DNA of 64,000 bases, taken from Eutreptiella sp. 'Long Island Sound 2002' (taxonomy: Eukaryota; Euglenozoa; Euglenophyceae; Eutreptiales; Eutreptiaceae). The translations under genes were made by a program, and so were the position numbers. This document shows positions 23,930 through 32,080 of this stretch, piece after piece (position 1 is the stretch's first letter; each line of letters begins with the position of its first letter). The stretch is taken from positions 112,890,922-112,954,921 of the forward strand of contig OZ038381.1 of assembly GCA_964036045.1 (NCBI GenBank), in the 5' to 3' direction. The notes under the pieces are model-generated. The model was not told where the DNA came from, searched no databases, and was given only the letters and a program-made list of their open reading frames with translations.

Positions 23930-26900
23930 GACGTGGGCCAGGCGGCCCCGGGAGTGGCGCCGGGGGGAGCGGGACCACAGGCCGGCGGTCTACCGTGAGG
24001 CGCCAAGTGGCGCAATGGCGGAGGAGCCAGACTAGGGCGATGCTGTGGCGCAGTGTGTGGGGCTGGGTGCAGGGCGGCGTGGGGACGTGCGGCGGGAGGG
24101 GGGGGGGGGCGGTGACGTGGGAGGGGGCACGGCGGAGGAGTGACGCTAGCGACGTGTGCGTCGTGCTGAGGGTGGAGAGGAGCTCGCGGAGGAGTTCATC
24201 TCGGCCGGCGCTGTCCAGCAGAGGGGGGGCGCCGTGGGGGGAGGAGGAGTGCCACATGCCAAGCAGACTGAACCCCAACTGCGTTGGGGGGCCGGGTTGC
24301 GGGGCGGCTGGAAGGCGCTCGGAGAGGTACACGGCGGTGGTGGCCGTGCGGAGCTCTAAAGGGGTGACGAGGCGGGGGGAGTGGCCGGCAGTGGCTGCCA
24401 GGATGGGCGGGTGCGTGAACAGGCGCCACTCGAGGAGTAACTGCTTGGCGTAGTGGGGGGGGCAGTGGTACTGGAGGTGGGCGGCGGAGTCCGGGTAGGG
24501 GCGGTGACAGAAGGGGCACGTCACGCCTCCGTAGCCGGGGGGGTGGTTCTGGGAGTGCAGTAGCCGGAGGTGCGTGATGCGGTGGAGGGCCAGCGCCGGG
24601 ATCTCGGCGCGTTCATACGCGAGGCGGAGTAGGTGGGAGGACCAGCCTGGGGGCAGGGGCCGGAGGTGCAGCGCGTGGGTGCGGGCGGTGGTGGCCGCAT
24701 ACGCTGCCTCCGCGGCGCGCGCGGGGCTAAGGAAGATTGCGCCCTCATGGAGCGCCACGATGCGGCCGTAAAAGAGTGCGGACCAGGGGAGGGTCCACGG
24801 GGAGGCGGCTCGGAGCCCGCGGCGGGCTAGGCTGTCGGCTTCGGCGTTGAGGGTGGCGAGGTGGCTGGCGGAGCCGGAGTCGTGTTGCGCGGGGAGCCAG
24901 GCCTCATGCATGCGGAAGGAGGCGGAGAGGAGGGCCGCCCGGTACGGGATGGAGAGGGCGGAGGAGGGGGGCAGGCCGCGGGTGAGGTCGCAGAGTTGGG
25001 AGGCGGTGGAGTGTGAGGCGAAGAGGGCTTCGCCGAAATAGCCGCGGAGGGCAAACATGGCGGCTATTTTGGCGATCCACTCTGCGTCGGTGGAGTGGCC
25101 GGCGAGGGCGTGGAGGCCGAGCCAGCCGCGGTAGAGAGTGCCGTGGTGGGGGTGCCAGAGGAGGAAGCCGGCGCCGAGGCGGGTGCCCTCTTGGCTGCCG
25201 TCGCATGCGACCACGACATAGGGGAGGGAGCGGAGGGGGGCCAGCCAGCGGGTGTGGTGTTGCTGGGCGGGGCGCACGTGGGGGGAGGGGAGGAGGTGGA
25301 CGGTGATGTCGAGGCGGGCGAGCGCTTGCGCCAGGGCGGGACCTTCGGTGAGCCAGGGGGTGGGGCGGTGTGGGGAGATGAGGGACGCCGTGGCGGCTAC
25401 TGCGAGGGTGTTGGGGCCCCAAGAGGCGCGGAGGTAAGTGCGGAGGAGATTGAGGGGGGCCTGGTACGCTAGGAGGGGGGCGCCGGGACCGCCCTGCTGG
25501 AGCGGGAGGTGGAGGAAGGCCGAGTGTGCCCAGGGGGGCAGACGGAAGGCGTGGCGGTATGCATTGTTGATGGCTGTCTGATGGGGGCGGAGGGAGGGGG
25601 GGGGGACGAGGACGCCCGAGGTGACGTAGTCCAGGGGGGAGAGGCTGGAGGCGTGCAGGGAGCGGAGCTGGAGTATGAAGCAGGCCTCGCGGTTGCGGCT
25701 GGCCTTGCGCGCCCGGTTGAGGGACGCGCCGGACTTGTTGATGACGCGGAGGAGGGGGAGCTCGGGGAGGATGGGGATGCCGACGACTTCCGGGGGGGTG
25801 GTGGTGGTGGTGCCGGTGTGCTGCGGGACGTCGGCTGTGACGAGGGTGGGCCGGCCTGGGCGGGAGTCGATGAGGGAGAACTCCTGCTTGTCGCGGTGTA
25901 TGATGCGGCCGGCGCGGCGAGAGCACTCGCGGCAGTCAGTGGCCATGGCTGCCACGTCCGTGAGGGAGGGGGTGATGAAGCGGCGGTCGTCGCTGTACGA
26001 GATGTGGGTGGCGGGGAGGGATGCTGAGTGGCCGGGGATGGTGAGGGGGAGGGTGATGGAAGTGTTGGGGCGCATGGCCCTGGTGATGACCAGGCTGGGG
26101 GCTTGGTAGTGGAGTTGGGCGAACCCGTCGCCTTGGTTGCCCCCCTTCTCGGTACTGAAGGGGTGGGCGAACCCTTCGCGGGTGGCCACGCGGATGACCA
26201 GGCGGCTATAGAAGCCGTCTGCCCAGGGGCCAAAGTCCCACGTGGCGCGGAGGCGGGAGCAGAGGCGGGAGTTGTCCTGGCGCAGTACTCTGAGGTACGC
26301 GTCAGACTCGTCCCAGTCGCAGATGGCGCAGGTGCCGTGGGTGGAGAGGGCTGTGTAGGCGGCGGCGCGGGCCACGAGGGCGAGGCCGAGGGCGGAGTGG
26401 CCTGGGCGGTAGGCGAAGGAGGCGGGGGTGTAGGTGGAGGTGAGCTCCAGATCGGCGGCTAGGCGGGTCGTGGCGATGCCGGATGCTGCGCCGGAGACGC
26501 CCGACTCCACGTCGACGGGGCGGAAGGAGCGTGTGAGGTGCCGGGGGAGTGGCTTGGCGGGTTTCCCCTTGTAGAGGCCGTAGCGGACGGTCTCGTTGGA
26601 GACGCCCGGGGTGCCGGATTCAAGCTGGAGGAGGAGGTGCAGCAATCCGAGGTGGACGCCTCCGCCGCTGCGGAAGAGCGCTGCGCGTGCCACGTTGTCA
26701 GTGGACACGGCGAGGAGGCGCTTGCCCATGCGGCGGTGGGCGAGGGAGGCGGTGGTGATGAGGGGGGGGGACTGGCGGGTGAGGGCGTACGCCCGGAGGG
26801 AGGCGGGGGATTCTGGTCGGGCGTTCGCGCGGAGGGCGTCGCGGAGTAGGGGGAGAGTGAGGTCGGTGGGCGGGTGCAGGAGGGGGAGCCAGGGGTCCGG

Positions 26901-26960
26901 GCCGCAGCGGGCGGCGAAGAAGGCGTGATCCACGGAGACGTGCCGGTTGGCCGTCTGGGA
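23826..26960 (-). CDS. LINE ORF2 reverse transcriptase-RNase H segment
   Basis: The 1035 residues starting at 26933 (GTG, probably an internal codon) contain RT motif A CDWDESDAYLRV (about 205-216), motif B GNQGDGFAQLHY (265-276) and the catalytic box YSDD (313-316). RNase H follows with Asp578 (VVACDGS), Glu618 (STDAEW) and Asp700 (NAEADSLARRG). The position where a third Asp (TDS) is expected reads SHS, His about 641. A CCHC-type finger CPFCHRPYPDSAAHLQYHC lies at about 806-824. Finger after RNase H is known from I-group LINEs. It would copy the LINE RNA at the nick and remove RNA. The last ~60 residues in this frame look shifted. Confidence 0.9.
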   Translation of the reverse strand, partial: SQTANRHVSVDHAFFAARCGPDPWLPLLHPPTDLTLPLLRDALRANARPESPASLRAYALTRQSPPLITTASLAHRRMGKRLLAVSTDNVARAALFRSGGGVHLGLLHLLLQLESGTPGVSNETVRYGLYKGKPAKPLPRHLTRSFRPVDVESGVSGAASGIATTRLAADLELTSTYTPASFAYRPGHSALGLALVARAAAYTALSTHGTCAICDWDESDAYLRVLRQDNSRLCSRLRATWDFGPWADGFYSRLVIRVATREGFAHPFSTEKGGNQGDGFAQLHYQAPSLVITRAMRPNTSITLPLTIPGHSASLPATHISYSDDRRFITPSLTDVAAMATDCRECSRRAGRIIHRDKQEFSLIDSRPGRPTLVTADVPQHTGTTTTTPPEVVGIPILPELPLLRVINKSGASLNRARKASRNREACFILQLRSLHASSLSPLDYVTSGVLVPPPSLRPHQTAINNAYRHAFRLPPWAHSAFLHLPLQQGGPGAPLLAYQAPLNLLRTYLRASWGPNTLAVAATASLISPHRPTPWLTEGPALAQALARLDITVHLLPSPHVRPAQQHHTRWLAPLRSLPYVVVACDGSQEGTRLGAGFLLWHPHHGTLYRGWLGLHALAGHSTDAEWIAKIAAMFALRGYFGEALFASHSTASQLCDLTRGLPPSSALSIPYRAALLSASFRMHEAWLPAQHDSGSASHLATLNAEADSLARRGLRAASPWTLPWSALFYGRIVALHEGAIFLSPARAAEAAYAATTARTHALHLRPLPPGWSSHLLRLAYERAEIPALALHRITHLRLLHSQNHPPGYGGVTCPFCHRPYPDSAAHLQYHCPPHYAKQLLLEWRLFTHPPILAATAGHSPRLVTPLELRTATTAVYLSERLPAAPQPGPPTQLGFSLLGMWHSSSPHGAPPLLDSAGRDELLRELLSTLSTTHTSLASLLRRAPSHVTAPPPLPPHVPTPPCTQPHTLRHSIALVWLLRHCATWRLTVDRRPVVPLPPAPLPGPPGPRRVHPHVAGRGHPPTPRRQPPRATHTACRQPLGPQ

Positions 26961-28541
26961 TCAGGACTGGGCCGTGACCTCGGCAAGCCGTTCCTCGCGG
27001 GTCACGTGGGTGGCCCCCTGGTGGGGGAGGATGCCGTGGAACGGTTCCGGGGGAGGGGAGGGCAGCCGGAGGACTGTGCGAGTGGCGGAGGTGATGGAGG
27101 GGGAGGAGAGGACGGTAGCGCGAGAGACGTAGCCGCGGGCGGCCGATGCCTCCCGGAGGGCAGAGGACTGGGCGGCGAGGTCATGTGTGGAGAGGGGAAA
27201 GGTGTAACGGGCCAGGGACCGTAGTAGTGTGGGGGTGTCAGGAGGGTGCGGGAGCAGCTGGTGCGCGAGGGAGTGGTGGGCGGCGATGTAGTGGTCGGGG
27301 AGGGCGGGGGTAAGGGAGAGCCAGCCCCACGCCAGGTCAAGGGCGGCTGAGAGGGAGTCCATGTCCTCGATAGTTGCCAGGCGCCATCGGAACAGACGCC
27401 ACGAGTGGGCGTCGCAGGAGCGGTGGTGCAGGGTGACCTGCGCCAGCACCATGGCGTGTGAGGTGTGGCAGGGGAGGACGTGGTGAGTGTGGGAGGCGAT
27501 GGGACCGGTGGCGAAGATGTGGTCGATGGCGGTGGACCGGGGGGAGCCGTGGCGGGTGGTGAAGTTGGTGGGAGTGGCTGGGGGGACCAGGCGGTGCCAG
27601 GCCGAGAGCGGGCCTAGGGCCCCGAGCGCGGAGGCCAGGGGGGTGCCTGGGGCTCCCGTGCTGTTGAGGTCACCCAGGGGGACGCACAGGTCGGGACGTA
27701 TGCAGGAGCGGAGGCGGTTCATGATCTTGACCTCGGAAACCCACTCCGAGTACGAGAGGCGTGGGGGGAGGTGGGCGTTGAACAGGAGGGCACGGCCCCC
27801 TAGCGAGAGGGGGACCGTGGGGGCAATCCAATGCAGGCTGTCGTAGACGAGGTCGGCGGGTTGGGAGGGGGCGCGGAGGGACCGGAGCCAGGCCGTGCGG
27901 AGGCCTAAGCCCTGGCCGGATGCGGTGCTGTAGTGGGCCTCGTACCGCGGTGGGAGGGCGGGGCGGGCCGCGGCCAAGTCCCAGAGTTCCTGCTCGGCCA
28001 CCACGTCGGGGGACAGGGCCTCGAGCCAGGTGCGGGCGAGGGAGACTTGGCCGGCGATGCCGCCCCAGTTGTGCGTGAGAAAGGTGAGGGCTGTGTCGCG
28101 GAGGGGGGTGGACGCCTGGTCACGGGGGTCGGGGAGGTAGAGGACGAAGGCGGGGGTCGGCTGGAGGAGGCAGTCGGGAGGGGGGGCGCAGGGGGTGGCC
28201 CAGGGGATGGCGGAGGCGGGGACAGCCCCGGGCGGTAGCATGCCTTGGAAGCCGACCACACAGCGGGCGGCGGTGTCACGGGTGCACACGGGCGGGGCTT
28301 TGTGGGGGGAGGTGCAGAAGAAATGAGGCCAGTGGTCGGTCGGCGATGCGGGGAGGTCGACGAAGGCGGTGTGAGGCGTGGGGCGTCCACAGTCGGGGCA
28401 AGCGGACGAGGTGACGAGTGGGGCGTCGGGGAGGGCGGGGTGTAGCGCCCACGCTGAGGTCGGGCCTGACGAGCGAGCGTACGCTGGGGACGGGGGGAGG
28501 GGGTTGACGGCAAGTAGGCGGTGTCCGAGAAGGCGGTCCAC
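26961..28541 (-). CDS. LINE ORF2 APE-type endonuclease segment
   Basis: 526 residues. An upstream CPDCGRPTPH...FFC may be a second zinc site. The exonuclease-endonuclease-phosphatase fold follows. Visible signature positions are Asn in LTHNWGG, Glu in VVAEQELWD, NAHLPPR, Asp/Asn in LGDLNS, Asp in AIDHIFATG, and the final His in CHTSHAMVLA (the usual SDH is SHA here). The catalytic set seems complete, so the domain could be active if expressed. It nicks the target strand for target-primed reverse transcription. The segment ends at TGA 26961-26963, with the frame open into the RT segment. Confidence 0.85.
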   Translation of the reverse strand: MDRLLGHRLLAVNPLPPSPAYARSSGPTSAWALHPALPDAPLVTSSACPDCGRPTPHTAFVDLPASPTDHWPHFFCTSPHKAPPVCTRDTAARCVVGFQGMLPPGAVPASAIPWATPCAPPPDCLLQPTPAFVLYLPDPRDQASTPLRDTALTFLTHNWGGIAGQVSLARTWLEALSPDVVAEQELWDLAAARPALPPRYEAHYSTASGQGLGLRTAWLRSLRAPSQPADLVYDSLHWIAPTVPLSLGGRALLFNAHLPPRLSYSEWVSEVKIMNRLRSCIRPDLCVPLGDLNSTGAPGTPLASALGALGPLSAWHRLVPPATPTNFTTRHGSPRSTAIDHIFATGPIASHTHHVLPCHTSHAMVLAQVTLHHRSCDAHSWRLFRWRLATIEDMDSLSAALDLAWGWLSLTPALPDHYIAAHHSLAHQLLPHPPDTPTLLRSLARYTFPLSTHDLAAQSSALREASAARGYVSRATVLSSPSITSATRTVLRLPSPPPEPFHGILPHQGATHVTREERLAEVTAQS

Positions 28542-29029
28542 TTGGCGTCCACGTGCAGGGGAGGGGTGATCCAGAAGGAGGGGTCACGGTGCTGGCGGGG
28601 GAAGGAGGCGAGCCAACCGCACACTGTGGGGAGGGCGGAGGCGAGGAGCGAGGGGGGTTGCGACGTGGAGACCTGGGCAGCGTGCAGGAGGTCTCGGAGG
28701 GGGCCCGGGGGGAGGTTGGCGGCCGGGGGGAGGCCGAGGGGGAGAAGGTCAGCAGAATGTGTGCACACGGGGCAGTGCGTGAGGGCCGGGCGCCGCAGCG
28801 TGCCGCAGTGAAGGCATATACGGGGGGCGGAGGCCGGTGGTGTAGCGGGTGCGCGGGGGGGGGTCCCACGGGCGTGGGGTTGGGGACGGGGCTCCGGGCC
28901 GGAGAGGAGGTCAGCCCCGGCGCGGTGGGCGTCGAGTGGGCGGGGGAAGTGGGTGGCGAGGAAGGTCGCCCAGGCCAAGGTGAGGAGGTCGGGAGCGCTG
29001 GAGGCGGGGAGAGTGTCCGGCAGGGCGAG
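27905..29029 (-). CDS. LINE ORF2 zinc-finger segment
   Basis: Open in the frame of the N-terminal segment after its TGA. It holds a treble-clef-like CLHCGTLRRPALTHCPVC (about 28810-28760), then a conserved-looking stretch up to HVDAKWTAFSDTAYL near 28505. Downstream of that the frame turns into Pro/Ser/Arg low-complexity sequence, while the minus frame starting at 28541 becomes protein-like. The frame switch is placed in the C-run near 28490-28505. Confidence 0.55.
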   Translation of the reverse strand, partial: LALPDTLPASSAPDLLTLAWATFLATHFPRPLDAHRAGADLLSGPEPRPQPHARGTPPRAPATPPASAPRICLHCGTLRRPALTHCPVCTHSADLLPLGLPPAANLPPGPLRDLLHAAQVSTSQPPSLLASALPTVCGWLASFPRQHRDPSFWITPPLHVDAKWTAFSDTAYLPSTPSPRPQRTLARQARPQRGRYTPPSPTPHSSPRPLAPTVDAPRLTPPSSTSPHRRPTTGLISSAPPPTKPRPCAPVTPPPAVWSASKACYRPGLSPPPPSPGPPPAPPLPTASSSRPPPSSSTSPTPVTRRPPPSATQPSPFSRTTGAASPAKSPSPAPGSRPCPPTWWPSRNSGTWPRPAPPSHRGTRPTTAPHPARA

Positions 29030-29446
29030 TCAGTTGTGTCTGCGGGCACTGGGGAACATGGCGCCGCGGACTGCCCTGCGTGACGTGGGGGCCGAGGGCG
29101 CAGTGCGGCCATGGTGCCGCGGGGAGCGTCGGGGGGAGGAACGGGGGGGTGATTGCTGGCGGCTGCGTTTGGCGGGGCGGGGCTGAGGGTCGCCCGGGAC
29201 GGGCGGGCGGTGGGAGGGGAGGGTGTTAAGTGTGGTGGTGGGGGCGTGCCAAGGTTGCCCATCGTCCCGTCTGCACTGGACCGTAAGGGACCAGCCCTCG
29301 TTGTGCCGGATGACGCGCGTGGGCAGCGAGGCGAAGAGGGAGGTGTGCAGGGCGGGGGCGATGGAGGCGAACGCGTGTCCACGGCGGGCGTCGGCGTCAG
29401 TGACGTACACGACGGTCTGCAGGTTGTGGATGAGGGTGACTGCCAT
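29030..29446 (-). CDS. LINE ORF2 N-terminal segment
   Basis: 138 residues from ATG. It starts with a compact region (MAVTLIHNLQTVVYVTDADA...) and ends in a basic RS/PR-rich stretch (KRSRQQSPPRSSPRRSPRHH) that could bind RNA or act as a nuclear signal. It ends at TGA, after which the same frame stays open through 27905. It may be a separate small protein or the start of ORF2. Confidence 0.55.
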   Translation of the reverse strand: MAVTLIHNLQTVVYVTDADARRGHAFASIAPALHTSLFASLPTRVIRHNEGWSLTVQCRRDDGQPWHAPTTTLNTLPSHRPPVPGDPQPRPAKRSRQQSPPRSSPRRSPRHHGRTAPSAPTSRRAVRGAMFPSARRHN

Positions 29447-29473
29447 GGAGGGGTGTGGGCCTAGGCGGAGGCC

Positions 29474-31126
29474 TCAGACGCGGACGATGCCGGTGGTGGC
29501 TGGTGAGGAGCCGACGGGAACGAAGGTGGGGACCGAGGAGGCGCGGGTGGCGCCGGTGGCGGAGGGCGCGGGGGCGCCCGGGAGGGGGGGCGGGCCGAGG
29601 AGGGGTGGGGCGAAGAGTGGCGCGGGCGGGGCGGCGGCGCCAGGGGCTCGCAGGGAGTGCGCTGGCGGTGCGGAGGAGCCAAGGCGGAACCAGTCCAGGT
29701 CCGCCGTGGAGCGGGGGGGGAGGGCAGTTTTGGTGTAGGAGATGAGTTCCTGGAATTGGGCCGGGGTGGAGAGACGGCCACACAGCCGTGCGATGGCTGC
29801 GCGGAGGGTGTCGGCGGAGGAGACGTGTTGGAGGTCCTGGTATGCCTCTATGGGGAAGGAGGGGGCGCTGGCGATGGTGAAGGCCGCCGTCAGCCAGGGA
29901 GTGTCGGCATGGGCCTGAGCGGCTGTGATGAGGGGCTGGATGGCCTGGAGGGCAGGCAGGGAGGCCGCGGAGGAGGCGGCGGCTCCGTACCGTTGGGAGA
30001 CCAGGGTGAGGAGCTTGTTGAGGTGGAGGCGGAGGGTGGGCTTGTGGAGGTCGGGGCAGGAGTGCCAGGCACCTTTGGCGGCAAGCACCAGGCTGGCGGT
30101 GGACGTGGAGACCGAGAGGTGCTGCACGGTCCTGGGGGGCAGGTGGCAGTTCTTGCCCATAGCCACAATGCACATGGCCGTGTGGTGGGCGTCGGCCTCG
30201 GGGACGGAGGAGAGGCCGTCGAGCAAGGCCAGCGTGTCCTGGGAGCTCGGGGTGGGGCCAGCCTGGAAGAGTGTCTCCCAGTCTGACGGGGGTGGTGCGG
30301 CCGGCTGCGGGGGCTGGGGACCGGGGGGAAGCTGGGACAAGGGTTGCGAAGCGTCGGGGGGCGCGGGGGCGGCGGCGGGGGCGGGGGCTCCGGGCCCCGC
30401 AGGGGGGTCTTCTGCCTGCGGGTTAGCACGGCGGGCGGCTGCGGTGATGGCGGTGGAGATGGTGGGAGTGCAAATTGAACCATCATCCTTCCAATGGTTC
30501 AACTCGGTGTACCACCGTTGGGCGGACAGGGGGCAAGGGGCGGGGACACGGACGTGGGGGCTGGCGGGGTCGAAGACGCAGCTGAGTGGGGGGCAGGCCA
30601 GCCGGGAGCCGGTCTGCTGGGCCGCCCAGGTCGCTAGCCAGTGGAGCAGGGCGACCCGGGCGACCTTGGGCTTGATGGCCTCCTCGAAGGCGAGGAGGTT
30701 CAGGAGGCGGCGGAAGGGGATGGAGGGGGGGAGGTCGGGGGAGAAGGGGGAAATGTGGGCGAGGGCGGCCGAGGCGAGAGTGGCCTGGTCGAGGGTGGAG
30801 GCACGAGCGCCCCAGTCGACGAGGGCGCTCATGCAGGAGGCGTAGGGGAGCCACGAGGCGTCGTGGTGTGTGGTGAGGAGGGAGATCTCGTTCTCGGTGA
30901 GCTGCTCGGTGAAGGTGAACCACCAGGGGAGGGGGCTGGCTTCGATGGGGGAGCCGGCGAGGGGGATGGAGAGGACGTCCACATTCGCCGGCATGTGGCG
31001 CGCAGAGGCCAGCAGGCGTGGGGGTTGTTGGGAGTCCAGGGCGATGGACAGGAGGGGCCAGGCGTCGGCCGCCGTCAACTGTTCGCGCTGGAGGTCGGGG
31101 GACAGAGCTGAGAAGGGGTGTGCCAT
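29474..31126 (-). CDS. LINE ORF1 protein
   Basis: 550 residues if started at ATG 31126 (MAHPFSALSPDLQREQL). The frame is open further upstream to 31726, but that part is Pro/Ser-rich and leader-like. There is no zinc knuckle and no RRM I can recognise. An N-terminal helical half (to about 300) is followed by a Pro/Ala-rich linker (PAGPGAPAPAAAPAPPDA), a second helical half and a Pro/Ala-rich C-terminus. By position it should be the RNA-binding/assembly protein of the LINE particle, but its fold is unrecognised. It ends with TGA at 29474-29476. ORF2 starts 27 bases later in the same frame, so reinitiation or readthrough could express ORF2. No internal stop is seen. Confidence 0.7.
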   Translation of the reverse strand: MAHPFSALSPDLQREQLTAADAWPLLSIALDSQQPPRLLASARHMPANVDVLSIPLAGSPIEASPLPWWFTFTEQLTENEISLLTTHHDASWLPYASCMSALVDWGARASTLDQATLASAALAHISPFSPDLPPSIPFRRLLNLLAFEEAIKPKVARVALLHWLATWAAQQTGSRLACPPLSCVFDPASPHVRVPAPCPLSAQRWYTELNHWKDDGSICTPTISTAITAAARRANPQAEDPPAGPGAPAPAAAPAPPDASQPLSQLPPGPQPPQPAAPPPSDWETLFQAGPTPSSQDTLALLDGLSSVPEADAHHTAMCIVAMGKNCHLPPRTVQHLSVSTSTASLVLAAKGAWHSCPDLHKPTLRLHLNKLLTLVSQRYGAAASSAASLPALQAIQPLITAAQAHADTPWLTAAFTIASAPSFPIEAYQDLQHVSSADTLRAAIARLCGRLSTPAQFQELISYTKTALPPRSTADLDWFRLGSSAPPAHSLRAPGAAAPPAPLFAPPLLGPPPLPGAPAPSATGATRASSVPTFVPVGSSPATTGIVRV

Positions 31127-31719
31127 GGTGCCTGTGGGGAGCGGAGCAAGGGAGGGTCCGACACACGGCGTGTCGGGGGGTGGGAGGTCCGTTGATGGCT
31201 GTGGGCGACAGTCGTGGTGCGGGATGAGGGCGGGGGGGGGTTGGTCGGGGTGGGCGGTCCAGAGCTGGGCTCTGGGGGTCGGTGGCGTGTGGTGGTGGTG
31301 GGTGTGTCCTGCTACCGGTGTCCTACTACGAGGAAGTGATGAGGGTGAAGACTGCTCGGGGACTGAGGCCGGAGAGCCTGGGGCGGGGGATTGGGGCGCT
31401 GGCGGCGGGTCATCCCCGGCTGGGATGGCCGGGGTGCCCTGGGGCCCCGTGGGGGCGGAGGCTCCCCACGTCGGCTGGGCTGGGTGCGAAACCACGGCCT
31501 GTTTTTCCGTCACCGAAGTTCTTAGGTTTCGACCCCAGGAACTTACCCGCCGCGGGGACTGTGGGCCGGGACGGCCAAGGGGGATGATCAGGAAGAAGAA
31601 GTGGGGGGCCGGGATGAGCCTGGCGGTCGGCACCTTCCTTCGGCCCGGGGGAGGCCGATGCCCGGGGCTATTACCTCTCCCTTGTGCCCGTGGTGCAGTG
31701 GTGGGCGGTGGTGTGGTAC

Positions 31720-31771
31720 CCCCCAACCGGGGTCTGTGCCCGGTGCCGTGGGCACAGACCCCCGTTGGGGG
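31720..31771. other. 22-bp-arm hairpin in LINE leader
   Basis: Arms 31720-31741 and 31750-31771 pair at 21 of 22 positions around an 8-base loop (GGTGCCGT). The paired core is CGGGGTCTGTGCCC. It is stable enough to fold in RNA of either strand. Confidence 0.8.
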
Positions 31772-31927
31772 CGGGTATGAAGCGCCCGGTCGCCTCGCCC
31801 CCCCTGCACAACAGCCCTCCAGGCGCTGCTAGGCCTCTAGCGCCATCTGTCGTGGGGGGGGGCGCTCGGGGCGGTGCGGGGCCCCTCCGCTCTCCTGGCG
31901 GCCCGCACTGCTTGTATATTGCAACAA

Positions 31928-31971
31928 GGGGCGGCGCGGGCTCGAACCGCACGCGCGGGCCGCGCCGCCCC
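31928..31971. other. Hairpin 1 with T-loop-like CTCGAACC
   Basis: Perfect 12-bp arms GGGGCGGCGCGG and its complement enclose a 20-base loop containing GGGCTCGAACCGC. The same 13-mer recurs in the next hairpin. Confidence 0.75.
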
Positions 31972-32030
31972 AGCCGGGGTGGGGGACAGGGGGGGGACTG
32001 GGGGGGGTCAGGGGGTCGCGGCAGGTGGAA

Positions 32031-32080
32031 GGAGGGTGGCGGGGGCTCGAACCGCGCACCGGCGGGCCCCACCACCCTCC
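32031..32080. other. Hairpin 2 with T-loop-like CTCGAACC
   Basis: Perfect 9-bp arms GGAGGGTGG and CCACCCTCC enclose a loop that again holds GGGCTCGAACCGC. The arms differ from hairpin 1 while the loop motif is kept. Confidence 0.75.

Larger units (their letters stand above)
23714..29446 (-). pseudogene. LINE ORF2: zinc finger-APE-RT-RNase H-CCHC polyprotein, disrupted
   Basis: Reading from ATG at 29446, 27 bases after the ORF1 stop and in the same frame, the product would be roughly 1,900 residues. Order: a short N-terminus with a basic SR-rich stretch, a CLHC...CPVC finger, APE endonuclease, RT, RNase H and a CPFC...HLQYHC finger. Breaks seen: TGA at 29030-29032, a frameshift near 28490-28505 in a C-run (CCCCCTCCCCCC), TGA at 26961-26963, and a probable frameshift at 23935-24000. 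The frame stays open beyond each TGA with conserved composition. The protein would nick target DNA, prime reverse transcription there and degrade the RNA strand. The breaks may be decay, sequencing error or recoding. Confidence 0.75.

Noticed and set aside
23826-29476. Selenocysteine recoding of the TGA codons
   Set aside because: No SECIS-like structure was recognised, the positions are not at known Cys/Sec catalytic sites, and CpG decay explains them more simply.
22385-29746. Long plus-strand ORFs over the LINE
   Set aside because: Antisense shadows of GC-rich ORF2; Gly/Arg/Glu-rich without domains, while minus frames show APE, RT and RNase H motifs.
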